A stretch of 64,000 nt of DNA from Acidobacteriaceae bacterium (GCA_025462885.1 JAOAPN010000005.1:124001-188000); one strand, 5' to 3'. Shown: positions 25,377 through 35,200, counted from the first letter of the stretch. Notes: a model not told the origin generated them from the sequence alone. Numbers and translations: made by a program.

Positions 25377-25793
25377 ATGCCAAAACTGTTTGTTAATTCG
25401 CGCCAAGGTACCTTTACAGCCGAAGCCCGTGTTCGGGTCGCAGCCGCACTCACCAATTTGGGCATCGCTTGCGAGCGCCTCGCCGATACGGCAAAGGTCC
25501 GGGCTGGGGTCTGGGTGTTCTTTACCGAGCACGCGTCAGACTCTATATTCAGCGGCGGTCAGGTCGCGCCGAGCTCGCTGATCCGCTTGGTCGTCTACGC
25601 GCTCGAGGGCGGCCTCGACGCCGGGTCCAAGCAGAGACTGATCGCGGATGCGACCGCCATTCTCGGCCAGCATGCCGGGTCAAATGACGATCAGGTGACG
25701 GTCTACGTGGTCATCCGAGAAGTCCCCGAAGTCAACTGGGGCATGTATGGCAAACAGGTCTCGCTCGCGGCGCTGCGCGCTGACGGCTCATGA
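25377..25793 (+). CDS. Tautomerase-like small protein
   Basis: A 138-residue protein with a Met-Pro start (MPKLFVNSRQGTF), two helix-strand units (ARVRVAAALTNLGIACERL and LDAGSKQRLIADATAIL) and QVTVYVVIREVPEVNWG late in the sequence, the W-G ending seen in 4-oxalocrotonate-tautomerase-like proteins. Pro1 would be the catalytic base. The ribosome site AAGGAGGAG precedes the ATG. It is the second tautomerase-like gene in this region. The family call rests on the start and the C-terminal strand. Confidence 0.7.
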   Translation: MPKLFVNSRQGTFTAEARVRVAAALTNLGIACERLADTAKVRAGVWVFFTEHASDSIFSGGQVAPSSLIRLVVYALEGGLDAGSKQRLIADATAILGQHAGSNDDQVTVYVVIREVPEVNWGMYGKQVSLAALRADGS

Positions 25794-26116
25794 GAGTGCA
25801 CATGGCAAATACAGAGTTTCCGCACTAAACTGTAAATGTCAGGTAGACGACATGTTCTTTCACTCTCTTTTGGGTACACGGCAGTCCCCCTTGAAAGGGC
25901 TTCTGCGACGACAGTTCTGCATCCTCCATCCAACTCTGTTGGCGGAAAGTCAAATAGATCTTCTTGACGTCTACGATGTCCCTCGGTTTGCGATGAGGGA
26001 AAACCTAGGTGACAAGAAAAAAGCCACTGAGGCGAATGGGTTTCCTAACTTCAAGCGGAATAATGCCGCATGGTCGGGAGGGTTGTTCAATCGGAGCTCA
26101 GTAGGAAATTAAGTCC
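25794..26116. other. Intergenic region, no gene supported
   Basis: A 323-base stretch before the large regulator gene. No family-like frame; probably its promoter region. Confidence 0.5.
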
Positions 26117-28984
26117 ATGGGAGTTAGCCCGGTTCTCAATCTCGCTTTTGCGTTCGGGCCGTTCAGGCTGATTCCGAGCCAGAAGATCCTCGTCCGGGAG
26201 GACCGACCCGTGAAGCTGGGTGGTAGGGCTCTGGACATCTTGCACCTGCTGGTCATGCGAGCTGGTCAGGAGATCAGTAAGAACGACCTGATCGAGTTCG
26301 CATGGCCCAATGTATTCGTCGACGAATCCAATCTGAAGGTCCACATCAGCAGCCTGCGCCGGGCACTGAATGATACTTTTCCTCAAGCAACCTACATTGC
26401 GACGATTGCGGGGCGCGGATACCAATTCGTGGGACAGGTTCAGGCGGAGCACGTCGAAACTACTGGCTTCACGGGCGATGAACAGCTGGTTGTTTCCAGC
26501 CTTCCAGCGCTCTCTACTCTCATTGGCCGTCAGCGCGATGTCGAAGGCGTGGCCCGAGCACTCGACTTCACAAGACTTGTGACTCTGGTCGGTCCTGGCG
26601 GCGTGGGGAAGACCAGCCTCGCGATTGCGGTCGCACACGCGAGACGTGGCGAGTTTCCTGACGGCGTTCGTTTCGTGGATTTGTCCGCGACCGACGACCC
26701 AGCGCTCGTTCCACACCTAGTGGCCACGGCCCTAGGCGTTCGCGGCGATCCTGCAGACTTGATCTCGGCCGTGGTCGAACACCTGCGAAACCGGCGCATC
26801 TTGGTCGTCCTGGACAGTTGCGAGCATTTACTCCACGCGGCCGCGGCGGTTGCGGCACGATTCGTCGAGGCGAAGATCAGCAGTTGTTTGCTGGCGACCA
26901 GCCGAGAGCCACTTGGAGTCTCTAGCGAGAACGTGCAACGCGTCGAGCCTCTCGCGTTTCCGCCCCGGGCGGAAGTGCGAAGCGTAAACGAAGCACTAGC
27001 CTATCCCTCGGTTGCGCTTTTCGCGTTGCGTGCACTCGAAACGGCCGACTACCGGCTGGCCGACGAAGACACCTGCGCCGTTGCAAGCCTCTGCGAAGCG
27101 CTGGATGGTCTTCCGCTCGCGATCGAGATCGTAGCTGCGAAACTCGATCACTTCTCTCCCACGGAACTCCTCAATTCCGTCGGCGCGCGCCTCAGCGAAC
27201 TCCGGAACGAATTAGAGGGCGCGCATTCGCGGCATCGGACAATCTGGGCGACGTTGGACTGGAGCTACCAGCTACTTTCCACGCAGGAGTCGACCATATT
27301 TCGGCTCCTATCCGTCTTCACGGGTTCCTTCGAGTGGACCGATGTCACCGGCATGGCTCGACTGGTACAGTACGACCCGTACCAGACCACCGTGGCGCTC
27401 GGCGGCCTTGTCTCCAAGTCGCTGCTGTCCGTGGAGATCGACGGGGAACAGCTTCGCTACCGGCTTTTGGAAAGCTCCAGAAGCTACGCGGCGGAGAGAT
27501 TGCTGCAGGATTCCCAGGCTCAAGCAGCACAACGTCACCATGCGCAGATTGTGCTATCGATGTTCGAAAGATCCGAGGCGGAATGGGCTTGGGCCGACAA
27601 TCGCGTCTGGCGCGCGCGCTACGAGGCGCGGATCGGAGACTTACGCAAAGCGCTGGACTGGTGCTTCGGCGACGCTGGGGACGCATCCCTCGGCGTCGCC
27701 CTTGCCGCCTCTGCGGTCTTAGTTTGGAACGAGCAATCGTCAATTTTCGAGCAGCTCTTTCAGGTGGAACGAGCTTTGAACTATTGCGCTTCGCTCACGG
27801 ATGCGCCGCGGCGAACGGCGGCGCTCGCATCATCTCGGGCTTGGTGCATGTCCCTCATCGGACAGCTCCATAGCGGAACAGATGACGCCTGGGAAATTGC
27901 GCTCAACTATGCCCAACGCAGCGGCGATGTTGGTCAACATCTGTCCGTCATTTGCGGCCATGCGCATTTCCTCATCTGGACGGGCCGCCTGGAACAGTCC
28001 GTCGATGTTTTGGATAGTGCCATCCGGGTTGCCGTCCAGTACGGTGACCGGGGGTTGCTCTTCGACGCGGAGTGGCTGCATGCCTTGGCAGAGATGCATC
28101 TCGGCAAGTTGCTAGAGGTGCGGCCTAAGCTCGAACGGCTCGCCGAAGATCTAACCCATCAGTCTCCATCGACGATCGCGCGCTATCAGTTGGAGCCCTA
28201 CCTCGGCATCAACATTACACTCGCTTTCACAACTTGGCTGACCGGTCAACCCGCACGCTCCCTCTCGATAACCGAGGAGATGCTGCTGAAGACCGGACAG
28301 AGCGATCAACTGATGGCTCAATCAACCATTCTCGCGATTGTCGCCATGCCGCTCGCATTGTGGAGTGGCCAGATCGACGCCTTGGGCCAGTATTCGGCCA
28401 CGCTTGGTAGGAATCTCGACCGCGAGAACCTCGCAGTCTGGGAGCCGGTACATCGGTTCTACGCTTCGGTCATCCGAAACGCGCGGGGCGACCTCAACGC
28501 CCTCGACGAAATGCGGTCTTCTATCGATGTGATTGTTCGCGCCCGAAGTCTGTTGCGAACTCCGATGCATCTCGGCGTGTTGGCCGAAGCGCTGCTCGCA
28601 AGAGGCAAACTCGTAGACGCCGATGATGCAGTCGAATGGGGGTTGAAGCTGCAACGCCAGTCGAAGGAGAACTGGTGCCTGCCCGAACTGCTTCGAGTGA
28701 AGGCCGGGATAATGGCGGCGCTCGGAGAACGAGTCCAAGCCCGCAAAATGCTTGCTAGCGCACTCCGAAAAGCCGTCGCAATTGGCGCACGGTCTCTCCA
28801 GTTGCGGATAGTGAATGACATAGCGCAGATGGCGATCGCAGCAGGAAACAAAAAGGAGGCCGTCGACCTCCTCTTGCCCGTGTATGAGAGCTACGCAGAA
28901 AGAGCTTCGACTGAGGACCTGAAGAGGTGCGCTCGCCTGCTCGCCGCGAGCACGAGTCGGGTTCCGATACCGCTGCAAGGTTAG
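26117..28984 (+). CDS. Large winged-helix / NB-ARC-type ATPase / TPR regulator
   Basis: A 955-residue protein. Residues 12-106 are an OmpR/PhoB-type winged HTH (FGPFRLIPSQKILVRE, the LDILHLLVMRAGQEISK helix, FVDESNLKVHISSLRRAL, RGYQFVGQV). A STAND-type ATPase follows with Walker A GPGGVGKTS (159-167) and Walker B ILVVLDSCEHLL. From about 430 on the chain is helical, TPR-like (QLLSTQESTIF through the C-terminus), with no LuxR domain. The architecture is that of AfsR/SARP-like regulators in which ATP and a signal switch DNA binding. It has no partner gene in the same strand cluster; target unknown. Confidence 0.88.
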   Translation: MGVSPVLNLAFAFGPFRLIPSQKILVREDRPVKLGGRALDILHLLVMRAGQEISKNDLIEFAWPNVFVDESNLKVHISSLRRALNDTFPQATYIATIAGRGYQFVGQVQAEHVETTGFTGDEQLVVSSLPALSTLIGRQRDVEGVARALDFTRLVTLVGPGGVGKTSLAIAVAHARRGEFPDGVRFVDLSATDDPALVPHLVATALGVRGDPADLISAVVEHLRNRRILVVLDSCEHLLHAAAAVAARFVEAKISSCLLATSREPLGVSSENVQRVEPLAFPPRAEVRSVNEALAYPSVALFALRALETADYRLADEDTCAVASLCEALDGLPLAIEIVAAKLDHFSPTELLNSVGARLSELRNELEGAHSRHRTIWATLDWSYQLLSTQESTIFRLLSVFTGSFEWTDVTGMARLVQYDPYQTTVALGGLVSKSLLSVEIDGEQLRYRLLESSRSYAAERLLQDSQAQAAQRHHAQIVLSMFERSEAEWAWADNRVWRARYEARIGDLRKALDWCFGDAGDASLGVALAASAVLVWNEQSSIFEQLFQVERALNYCASLTDAPRRTAALASSRAWCMSLIGQLHSGTDDAWEIALNYAQRSGDVGQHLSVICGHAHFLIWTGRLEQSVDVLDSAIRVAVQYGDRGLLFDAEWLHALAEMHLGKLLEVRPKLERLAEDLTHQSPSTIARYQLEPYLGINITLAFTTWLTGQPARSLSITEEMLLKTGQSDQLMAQSTILAIVAMPLALWSGQIDALGQYSATLGRNLDRENLAVWEPVHRFYASVIRNARGDLNALDEMRSSIDVIVRARSLLRTPMHLGVLAEALLARGKLVDADDAVEWGLKLQRQSKENWCLPELLRVKAGIMAALGERVQARKMLASALRKAVAIGARSLQLRIVNDIAQMAIAAGNKKEAVDLLLPVYESYAERASTEDLKRCARLLAASTSRVPIPLQG

Positions 28985-29575
28985 TACTCTCATTGCAGCT
29001 TACCCTCCGAAGACTACTGGCAAGAATCCACAAAGGCTGACGTGCTGCTCGCCGTCACGGGAATCCTAATTGTCTTTCATACAGCCAACGGAAGAACGGC
29101 GCGATCGCGGTCGTCAGACCGGTGCATCCGTGTGCGCTCAACTTACACCCTTACATCTCTTTATATACAACTGAGCAGAACCGATGATGCTTTTCCGCGG
29201 AGCATGTGAATGACCAAGCTGGCAATGGTGATGCTAGAGGTTGCGGGTGAAAAGCTGAACTGGTTCGAGCAGTCTAAAGGACTTCCGGTCGTTCCGGACA
29301 CGTCGTGGGCCCGATTCCCGACCTTGAATAAATGTCTCCCCTTGGCCTCAAATTATCCGCTGGCGTCGTTTTACCTCAATTTACCAAGGCCACCTCTGGT
29401 TCGGCGTTAGTGTGACTACATGAGCATGAGCGGAAAGACTCGTAATGCATCAAACGGGCTTGAAAATGGTGGCGCTCGCCACGTCAACTCTTATGGCAAT
29501 CGCACTTCTGAAAAGAGCGGATGTCCGCAGGCGTTACAACAATCATCAAGCTCGCGAACCGAACGAACGAGAATC
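28985..29575. other. Intergenic region, no gene supported
   Basis: About 590 bases before the second AraC gene. Upstream in-frame extensions of that gene (from 29420) show low-complexity Ser/Arg text without homology to the paralog, so they are left out. Confidence 0.5.
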
Positions 29576-30523
29576 ATGGATAGCACCGCAACAATGATGT
29601 CCAGAAGCGCATATCTCGAGGAATTAGCGGTAGCATTGGAACGACATACCAATGGCATAAGAGGGAGCAACCAACTCGAAACCGCGGTCGAAGGATTTTC
29701 GATAGTTCTCTCAGAGCACTCAGTGCAACCGGTCCGCCGCGCGTCGGAACCAGCAATATGTATGACGGTTCAAGGCGCGGAGTGGGCGATGGTAGGCGAG
29801 AAACGTTACGACTACCGGGCCGGCCAGGCATTCATCCTCTCCGTTGAGGAACCTTGCCGCTGTACCGTTCCCGTTGCCAGCCCAATACATCCTTACCTGG
29901 GACTGGTGGTTGAGCTCGATCGCGGCTATACGCAGCAGGTGATAGAAGAGCTTGGTATTCGTCTGAAACCCGCCCGCAAAGACAGGGCGTGTGATGCATT
30001 CGTGCTTGATTTAACCCCCCAGCTTTTGGATTGTGCTTTGCGAGCTGTTCGCCTTCTGGACACTCCAGAAGCGATCCCGATGCTGTACCCGGGGATCATG
30101 CGCGAGATCTGCTACTGGCTTCTGACCGGTCCCGCCTGTGATCAGATCGTTGACATAACAATGGCGAACGTTCACGACAGACGAGTGCTTCAGGCAATAC
30201 AACATCTTCGAGGCAAGTTCAGTGACCCGATCAGAGTAGAACAGCTTGCAACCGCCGCTGGCATGAGTCCGGCGACGTTTCACAGACAGTTCAAGTCGGC
30301 GACATCAATGTCGCCACTGCAATACCAGAAACAACTTCGCCTGCTCGAGGCTCGCCGTCTTATGATCACGAGCAACTTCAACGTGGAAAACATTGCATTT
30401 GAGGTTGGATATGTGAGTGCGTCGCAGTTCAGCCGCGAATATACGCGCATGTTCGGCAAGCCTCCTCGTCGCGACATGTCAACGTGCAAGTCATCCCAAT
30501 CTACTGCGCCGCATGTCGCTTAG
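29576..30523 (+). CDS. AraC family regulator with AraC_N domain, second paralog
   Basis: A 315-residue regulator from Met at 29576. It aligns along its length with the one at 21835-22818: YLEELAVALERHTNG, AEWAMVGEKRYDYRAGQAF, DTPEAIPMLYPGIMRE and the HTH region MSPATFHRQFKSATSMSPLQY, QFSREYTRMFGKPPRRDM. The ligand-binding cores (about residues 60-180) differ enough to suggest different effectors. The start is weakly supported; a longer frame begins at 29420. It lies upstream of a same-strand cupin gene, a possible target. Confidence 0.9.
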   Translation: MDSTATMMSRSAYLEELAVALERHTNGIRGSNQLETAVEGFSIVLSEHSVQPVRRASEPAICMTVQGAEWAMVGEKRYDYRAGQAFILSVEEPCRCTVPVASPIHPYLGLVVELDRGYTQQVIEELGIRLKPARKDRACDAFVLDLTPQLLDCALRAVRLLDTPEAIPMLYPGIMREICYWLLTGPACDQIVDITMANVHDRRVLQAIQHLRGKFSDPIRVEQLATAAGMSPATFHRQFKSATSMSPLQYQKQLRLLEARRLMITSNFNVENIAFEVGYVSASQFSREYTRMFGKPPRRDMSTCKSSQSTAPHVA

Positions 30524-30759
30524 GACGAGCAGTTCGTCGTCTTCCATCCCTCAGTGTAGGCGGACTTCTCGCTGTGAGTGCCATCATGCACTACTCACGA
30601 TCAAGCGAATATTTCATTCTCACGGACGCATGTAAATGCGAACGGACTGGAGTTGCGCGTGGCATCACAGAAAGACACATTCGCTTATGGCTTTGACCGA
30701 GGTCAAAGCCGACGGCTGAAGAGGTCACCATAGTGATGGGGTAAGCCCAAGGAGCAACA

Positions 30760-31182
30760 ATGCAAACTAATACTGTCCTGTCGATATTTGGCGAGCAGGT
30801 TGAAATTCTCGTCTCCAGCAAATCTACAAATTATTCCTTTTGTGTCGGGAGGCAAACATCGCCGCCCGGCGGTGGTCCGCCTCCACATCTGCATGAACGG
30901 GAAGAAGAGATTTTTATCGTGATTGAAGGTCAGTATGAGTTCTTCGATCGAGATAAGTGGGTTCCTTTCGCGAAAGGTGAAGTCAAAACTTCTCTTCGCG
31001 GCAATTACCATGCCTTTCGCAACTCCGGAACGACCACCGGAAAGGTACTCTTCATGACGAATTCAGGCGGCCTGGACGAATATTTCGCGGAAATCTCATC
31101 CCTCGTCATGCCACGTGATTTGGATCGCCTCGTGGAGATCAGTAAACACTACGGTTATGTCTTTCTCCCCCAGGCGCCGTAG
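30760..31182 (+). CDS. Single-domain cupin
   Basis: A 140-residue cupin. Motif 1 is visible as GGGPPPHLHEREEE (HxHx4E pattern, metal ligands) with IFIVIEGQYEFF, and motif 2 as LRGNYHAFRNSG. It is related in type to quercetin-dioxygenase-like small cupins, which often bind Fe, Mn or Ni. The ATG has the weak site AAGGAG near position -10. Its role cannot be told; it may isomerise or oxidise a small molecule of the same pathway as the neighbouring SDR and tautomerase genes. Confidence 0.86.
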   Translation: MQTNTVLSIFGEQVEILVSSKSTNYSFCVGRQTSPPGGGPPPHLHEREEEIFIVIEGQYEFFDRDKWVPFAKGEVKTSLRGNYHAFRNSGTTTGKVLFMTNSGGLDEYFAEISSLVMPRDLDRLVEISKHYGYVFLPQAP

Positions 31183-31354
31183 GCAATCTTGGCAAGCAAA
31201 CGCTGGTTCATATTCAAGGTGGTTCCAGGAAACTCCTGACCGCATCCACGGAGGGAAAAGTGATGTTTGGCAATCACATCTGGGGGCATGCGCGGTGCCT
31301 TCAACCCATATTGATGTGGAGGATGTGTCACAAAGGTTGTTGCGAGTGTTCCAA

Positions 31355-32224
31355 CTAAGAGCGAGTTCTAGTTTTGGTGGCGAAGTGCCAGGTGAGCGCA
31401 CTCATTAGAGACAGAGCGATCGTTTCCAGAGTGAACTGACCCATGCTCGCAAGAGCCGTGATCACGGGAACCTTTGCGTAGAAAGGGTAGATGGCTGGCG
31501 CGAAGAGAACGTGACGGACGAGAAGGACGGTTACGGTGAATTGCAGAAATCGCACGGGGATTCGTGGAGACAGGCTGTCCCAGATGAGGGCGGCGACTAA
31601 GAGGGCGGCGAGGACGGGCTCAGCATACGTGAGGTAGGCGGGGACAAGAACATGCATGCCGTAAGGAAGGCCGTAGACTTCGTCATGGGCGAGAAAGGAG
31701 AAGTGGGTAAGAACGGGTGCGTAGGCCCGCGCAATGAGAGGCTTGCATTCGATAAAGACCAGCAGGTACAGAGCGGTTGCCCCGAGGACTTGCAGCCAGA
31801 TGTTTTTGAGCAGCGGTGCGATGGCGACAATGAGGAATGAGAGGAGGAGCCAGTTGAGAAGGCTAGGTACGTTCGAAAGAAAAGAGAAGGTCCAGGCGGT
31901 GGTGACGACGCCGTTCATAATGGGCGCCCGAAAGAATAGTTCCTGCAGCATGGTGATCACGAGGAAGAGCACCAGGCTGCGGGCGACAAGGGAGCGACGC
32001 TTGAGGGCGTTGGACGCGAGGGTATAGATGAAGATAACGCCGAGAACGGATGGGGCAGCATTGAGCCAAGCGCCGATGCCTGTGTGGGGAAAGCCTGACG
32101 GATAAGGAACGTGCAGACCCTGCAGCATAACAACGTGAACACTGAGAGCGAGGATCGCAGTAAGAAGTGCGCCGAGCAGGAATTTTGGCCAGCGGATTGA
32201 GCGGGTGCCAGATAAGGGAGACAA
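31355..32224 (-). CDS. Polytopic membrane protein of unknown function
   Basis: A 289-residue protein with about eight hydrophobic segments: FLLGALLTAILALSVHVVML, PSVLGVIFIYTLASNAL, LVLFLVITMLQELFF, LLNWLLLSFLIVAIAPLL, VLGATALYLLVFIE, AEPVLAALLVAALIWDSL, TVTVLLVRHVLF and LETIALSLMSAL. The EL-FF context (LQELFFRAPI) faintly resembles CPBP-type membrane proteases, but the other CPBP motifs are not seen. No partner genes are on its strand. I do not recognise the family. Confidence 0.7.
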   Translation of the reverse strand: MSPLSGTRSIRWPKFLLGALLTAILALSVHVVMLQGLHVPYPSGFPHTGIGAWLNAAPSVLGVIFIYTLASNALKRRSLVARSLVLFLVITMLQELFFRAPIMNGVVTTAWTFSFLSNVPSLLNWLLLSFLIVAIAPLLKNIWLQVLGATALYLLVFIECKPLIARAYAPVLTHFSFLAHDEVYGLPYGMHVLVPAYLTYAEPVLAALLVAALIWDSLSPRIPVRFLQFTVTVLLVRHVLFAPAIYPFYAKVPVITALASMGQFTLETIALSLMSALTWHFATKTRTRS

Positions 32225-32404
32225 AATAACCCTCTTTTCTTGAGTGTTGCAAGAGATGCGCTTTTTGCGAGCGCATTGTTTACTCGGAAGGTTTTATTTT
32301 GATGGATTGCGAATGCCGACAAGCGCGCTTCCGGTGACTGACGAAGAGCTCCCAATGTCGGTTCAATATTGAGCGTGTTTGGCCGAAATCATCTGACGCA
32401 CCAA

Positions 32405-32965
32405 TCAAATGGCACGTCGCGAGTTCGCGGTGAGCGCAGTGGCGGCGGATCCTGCGATGCTGGGACGACCGATGGCGTCGAGGAGATGCATCCCTTCGAG
32501 AAAAGTCAGGAACAGCGCGGCCGATGCAGCGAGATTCTCGTGTGCTTTGACCTTTAAGCGACTCGTCACCCAGGCAAGAAATTTATCTGCTATCTGTCCA
32601 GCAATATCGAGGTGTGGTTGAAGACCGCGCGACGCGCCCGACGCGAGATCGAGCCAAAGATGCATGAATGGCTTGATGCTGTCCGAAGCTACGACTACCC
32701 CTACCTCTTCCAGCAAGATGCGAAATGGGCGAGGCTTTCCGACTGGAACAGCTTCATCAAGCTGTGCGAGCATCCGCTCCGCAAGCCGGTGCAGCGTAAC
32801 GGATAGAATCTCGTCCTTATCAGCGAAGTAGTAGAGCAACATGCGGTCACTCGTCCCGGCGGCAGCTGCTAGCGGCCGTAGGGTGGCCGCACTAAGGCCT
32901 TCCGACAAGAGATGATCTGCCATGAGTTCGACGGCGGCATCTCGACGCTCCTCGCGGGTTTTCAT
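32405..32965 (-). CDS. TetR family transcriptional regulator
   Basis: A 186-residue repressor. The N-terminal HTH covers about residues 10-55 (RRDAAVELMADHLLSEGLSAATLRPLAAAAGTSDRMLLYYFADKDEIL). The ligand domain is helical. Two strong palindromes lie between its start and the divergent SDR gene; they share a core and are the likely operators, so it probably represses itself and the SDR gene. Inducer unknown. Confidence 0.92.
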   Translation of the reverse strand: MKTREERRDAAVELMADHLLSEGLSAATLRPLAAAAGTSDRMLLYYFADKDEILSVTLHRLAERMLAQLDEAVPVGKPRPFRILLEEVGVVVASDSIKPFMHLWLDLASGASRGLQPHLDIAGQIADKFLAWVTSRLKVKAHENLAASAALFLTFLEGMHLLDAIGRPSIAGSAATALTANSRRAI

Positions 32966-32973
32966 ACTCCTGA

Positions 32974-33029
32974 ATGTAGCAGACGCTACATCGTTGTGCT
33001 AGGATGTAGCGGTCGCTACATCCTAGCAC
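32974..33029. promoter_or_regulatory. Paired TetR-type operators
   Basis: Site 1 is ATGTAGC-AGAC-GCTACAT (32974-32991). Site 2 has 15-base arms GTGCTAGGATGTAGC-GGTC-GCTACATCCTAGCAC (32996-33029). Both share the core ATGTAGC-N4-GCTACAT; their centres are 30 bases apart, close to three helical turns. They lie between a TetR gene and a divergent SDR gene. Confidence 0.82.
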
Positions 33030-33198
33030 TTAACGTTCTTTCGCGAGCCATGATGTCCTTGCAAGGCACAAAGCAATGCTTCCAAAATTCGCCGGGCGTT
33101 GAGTTGAGCTGCCAGCCTTGTTGCTTACATTGCTACCTACATCTCGGCTATTACTTCAACCCCAACCTTAGACGCAGCATTGCTCATGGAGAGGAACG

Positions 33199-33963
33199 AT
33201 GAAACTCAACGGCAAGACGATCTTGATTACGGGTGGCACAAGCGGCATTGGAATGGAGTTCGCAAATCAACTCTCCGCAGCCGGCAACACTGTCCTGGTC
33301 ACGGGGCGCGGCGCCGAACGCATTCGTAAGGTTCGGCAAACGCTCCAGAACGTTCATGTGTTTCAGAGCGATGCGAGTGAACCTTCGGAGATCGCATCGC
33401 TGCAACGTGAAGTGCTCTCGAAGTTTCCAGCCCTGAGTGTGATTATCAACAACGCCGGCATTATGCGGAATTTAGATCTGAACAAGATTGAAGGGGGAGC
33501 GGATGTAGCACGGGAGATCGCGATCGATCTCAGTGGCCCTATCCTGATGACCCAACAATTCCTGGATCATCTGCTGCAGCAGAACGAATCACTCATTGTC
33601 AACGTCTCCTCGGGATTTGCTCTGGTTCCGTTTTCGATGTCGCCGATATACAGCGCAGCAAAAGCCGGACTGCACGCTTACACCAGATGTCTGCGAATGC
33701 AGATGAAGGGCACCTCGGTGAAGGTGATCGAACTTATACCGCCGGGGACCGAGACTCCAATGTTCCGGGGAGAATTCGCGAAAGAGTTCAAGGGCCAGAA
33801 GGCGATGGACGCTAAGGTCCTCGTCAAGAAGGCCATCGCCGGAATAGAGGCGAATCAGGACGAGATTCGACCGGGGCTAGCCAGAGTGCTGGGTGTAATG
33901 AGCCGACTCGCTCCGGACTTCATGATGGCGCAGATCACTAAGATGTCAACTCCAAAACCGTAG
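33199..33963 (+). CDS. Short-chain dehydrogenase/reductase (DltE-like)
   Basis: A 254-residue SDR. Nucleotide motif TGGTSGIGMEFANQL, NNAGIM in the core, catalytic Ser in NVSSGF and the YSAAKAG Tyr-Lys pair are all present. The C-terminal RPGLARVLGVMSRLAPDFMM is characteristic of a subgroup often named DltE-like or SDR oxidoreductase. The ribosome site GAGGAACG precedes the ATG. It is divergent from the TetR gene and probably de-repressed by that regulator's ligand. A similar SDR gene follows at 34174. Confidence 0.92.
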   Translation: MKLNGKTILITGGTSGIGMEFANQLSAAGNTVLVTGRGAERIRKVRQTLQNVHVFQSDASEPSEIASLQREVLSKFPALSVIINNAGIMRNLDLNKIEGGADVAREIAIDLSGPILMTQQFLDHLLQQNESLIVNVSSGFALVPFSMSPIYSAAKAGLHAYTRCLRMQMKGTSVKVIELIPPGTETPMFRGEFAKEFKGQKAMDAKVLVKKAIAGIEANQDEIRPGLARVLGVMSRLAPDFMMAQITKMSTPKP

Positions 33964-34173
33964 GAGGAGAGCGAGTTGAGCATCCTCAAGTGTGTGCGCC
34001 GCATGTTCGTTGAAACGAGTTCGCCGAGGTTCGTCCTGCGGTAACGGTAGACGCTCTATCGGAGGGATTGGGCGGCTTCCGAGTTGATAGATCATCACCA
34101 AGCGGCAGAAATCTCGACAGCGACCCATCGAGGCAGGTTCGTCTTCCGCGCAACCATCGCTAAGGAGCATTAC

Positions 34174-34983
34174 ATGAGCAAAGTAAGCACCAGCAAACTC
34201 GGTACCGCGGTCATTACCGGAGCATCCTCTGGCATTGGCAAGGTCTATGCTGATCGCCTAGCTACCCGGGGGTACGATCTTCTTCTAGTTGCGCGCCGGG
34301 CCGACCGCCTGCAGGCCATCGCTCACGACCTTCAGTCTCTCCATTCGGTACACGTCGAATATCTGGTCGCCGATCTTGCTTCGCCCACTGGCCTTTCCGA
34401 GACCATTCGGAAGATCACTGCCGAGCCCTCGATCACCCTCCTGGTGAATAACGCCGGCACAGTGTTTTTCGGTCCGCTCGAGACTACCTCTCAAACGACG
34501 CTCACCACCATGGTCGCGCTGAATGTCACCGCGCTCACTGCTCTCACCATGGCAGTCCTTACGACATTCCAGAAGCGCAACTCCGGGATGATCATCAACA
34601 TTGGTTCGGTCGGCGGCTTTAACGGTCTATCTATCTTGGCTGTTTACGGCGGAACCAAAGCCTATGTTCTCAATTTCACTCAGGCACTTCAAAAACAACT
34701 CTCTGGAACAGGGATTCGGGTGCAGTTGGTAACCCCGGCCGCTACCGCCACAGAGATTTGGGACACCTCGGGCTTTCCTATCTCTAACGTCGATCCAGCC
34801 ACCGTGATGAGCACTGAAGACTGTGTCGACGCCTCCCTCCAAGGCCTCGACGCCGGCGAACTCATCACCGCACCGGCTTTAGAAGATGAAGGCGTGCTGC
34901 GGAGCTTTGAGGCCGCCTCGGAGGCCCTCTTCAACGCCACTCAGACTGGACAGGCTGCATCACGTTATGGGCTCACACGTTGA
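34174..34983 (+). CDS. Short-chain dehydrogenase/reductase
   Basis: A 269-residue SDR from the ATG at 34174 with AAGGAG ahead; the longer frame from 34084 adds unlikely sequence. Visible motifs: TGASSGIGKVYADRL, NNAGTVFFG, NIGSVGG for the catalytic Ser, and YGGTKAYV for the Tyr-Lys pair. It reduces or oxidises a carbonyl/alcohol with NAD(P). Sequence is clearly different from the SDR upstream, so the two are not a recent duplication. Short remnants of a third SDR lie right behind it. Confidence 0.92.
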   Translation: MSKVSTSKLGTAVITGASSGIGKVYADRLATRGYDLLLVARRADRLQAIAHDLQSLHSVHVEYLVADLASPTGLSETIRKITAEPSITLLVNNAGTVFFGPLETTSQTTLTTMVALNVTALTALTMAVLTTFQKRNSGMIINIGSVGGFNGLSILAVYGGTKAYVLNFTQALQKQLSGTGIRVQLVTPAATATEIWDTSGFPISNVDPATVMSTEDCVDASLQGLDAGELITAPALEDEGVLRSFEAASEALFNATQTGQAASRYGLTR

Positions 34984-35000
34984 GCTCTTGGGAAGCGGCA

Positions 35001-35071
35001 CGGCCTGGTCTGGCCGAAGTCTTAGGTGTCATGAGCCGGCTTGCTCCGGACTTTATGATGACGCAGATCAC
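35001..35071 (+). pseudogene. C-terminal scrap of an SDR gene
   Basis: The 24 codons RPGLAEVLGVMSRLAPDFMM-TQIT in this stretch match the C-terminus of the SDR at 33199-33963 (RPGLARVLGVMSRLAPDFMM), with many silent changes (about three quarters identical by eye). Nothing of the SDR body is present next to it, so a whole paralogous SDR gene was lost. Confidence 0.7.
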
Positions 35072-35200
35072 TCGCACGCGCCTACGTGTTCTCAAGAAAA
35101 TACGTGAACACATGAAGTTTAGCTGAGAGTTCACTATCCACACGCTCAGTTCCGTGCAGTTTTCAATCCCAGCCCCCTTACGAACGTTCAGAGGTAGGCG

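Noticed and set aside
29210-29410. 66-residue frame before the second AraC gene
   Set aside because: No ribosome site or family text; low-quality composition.
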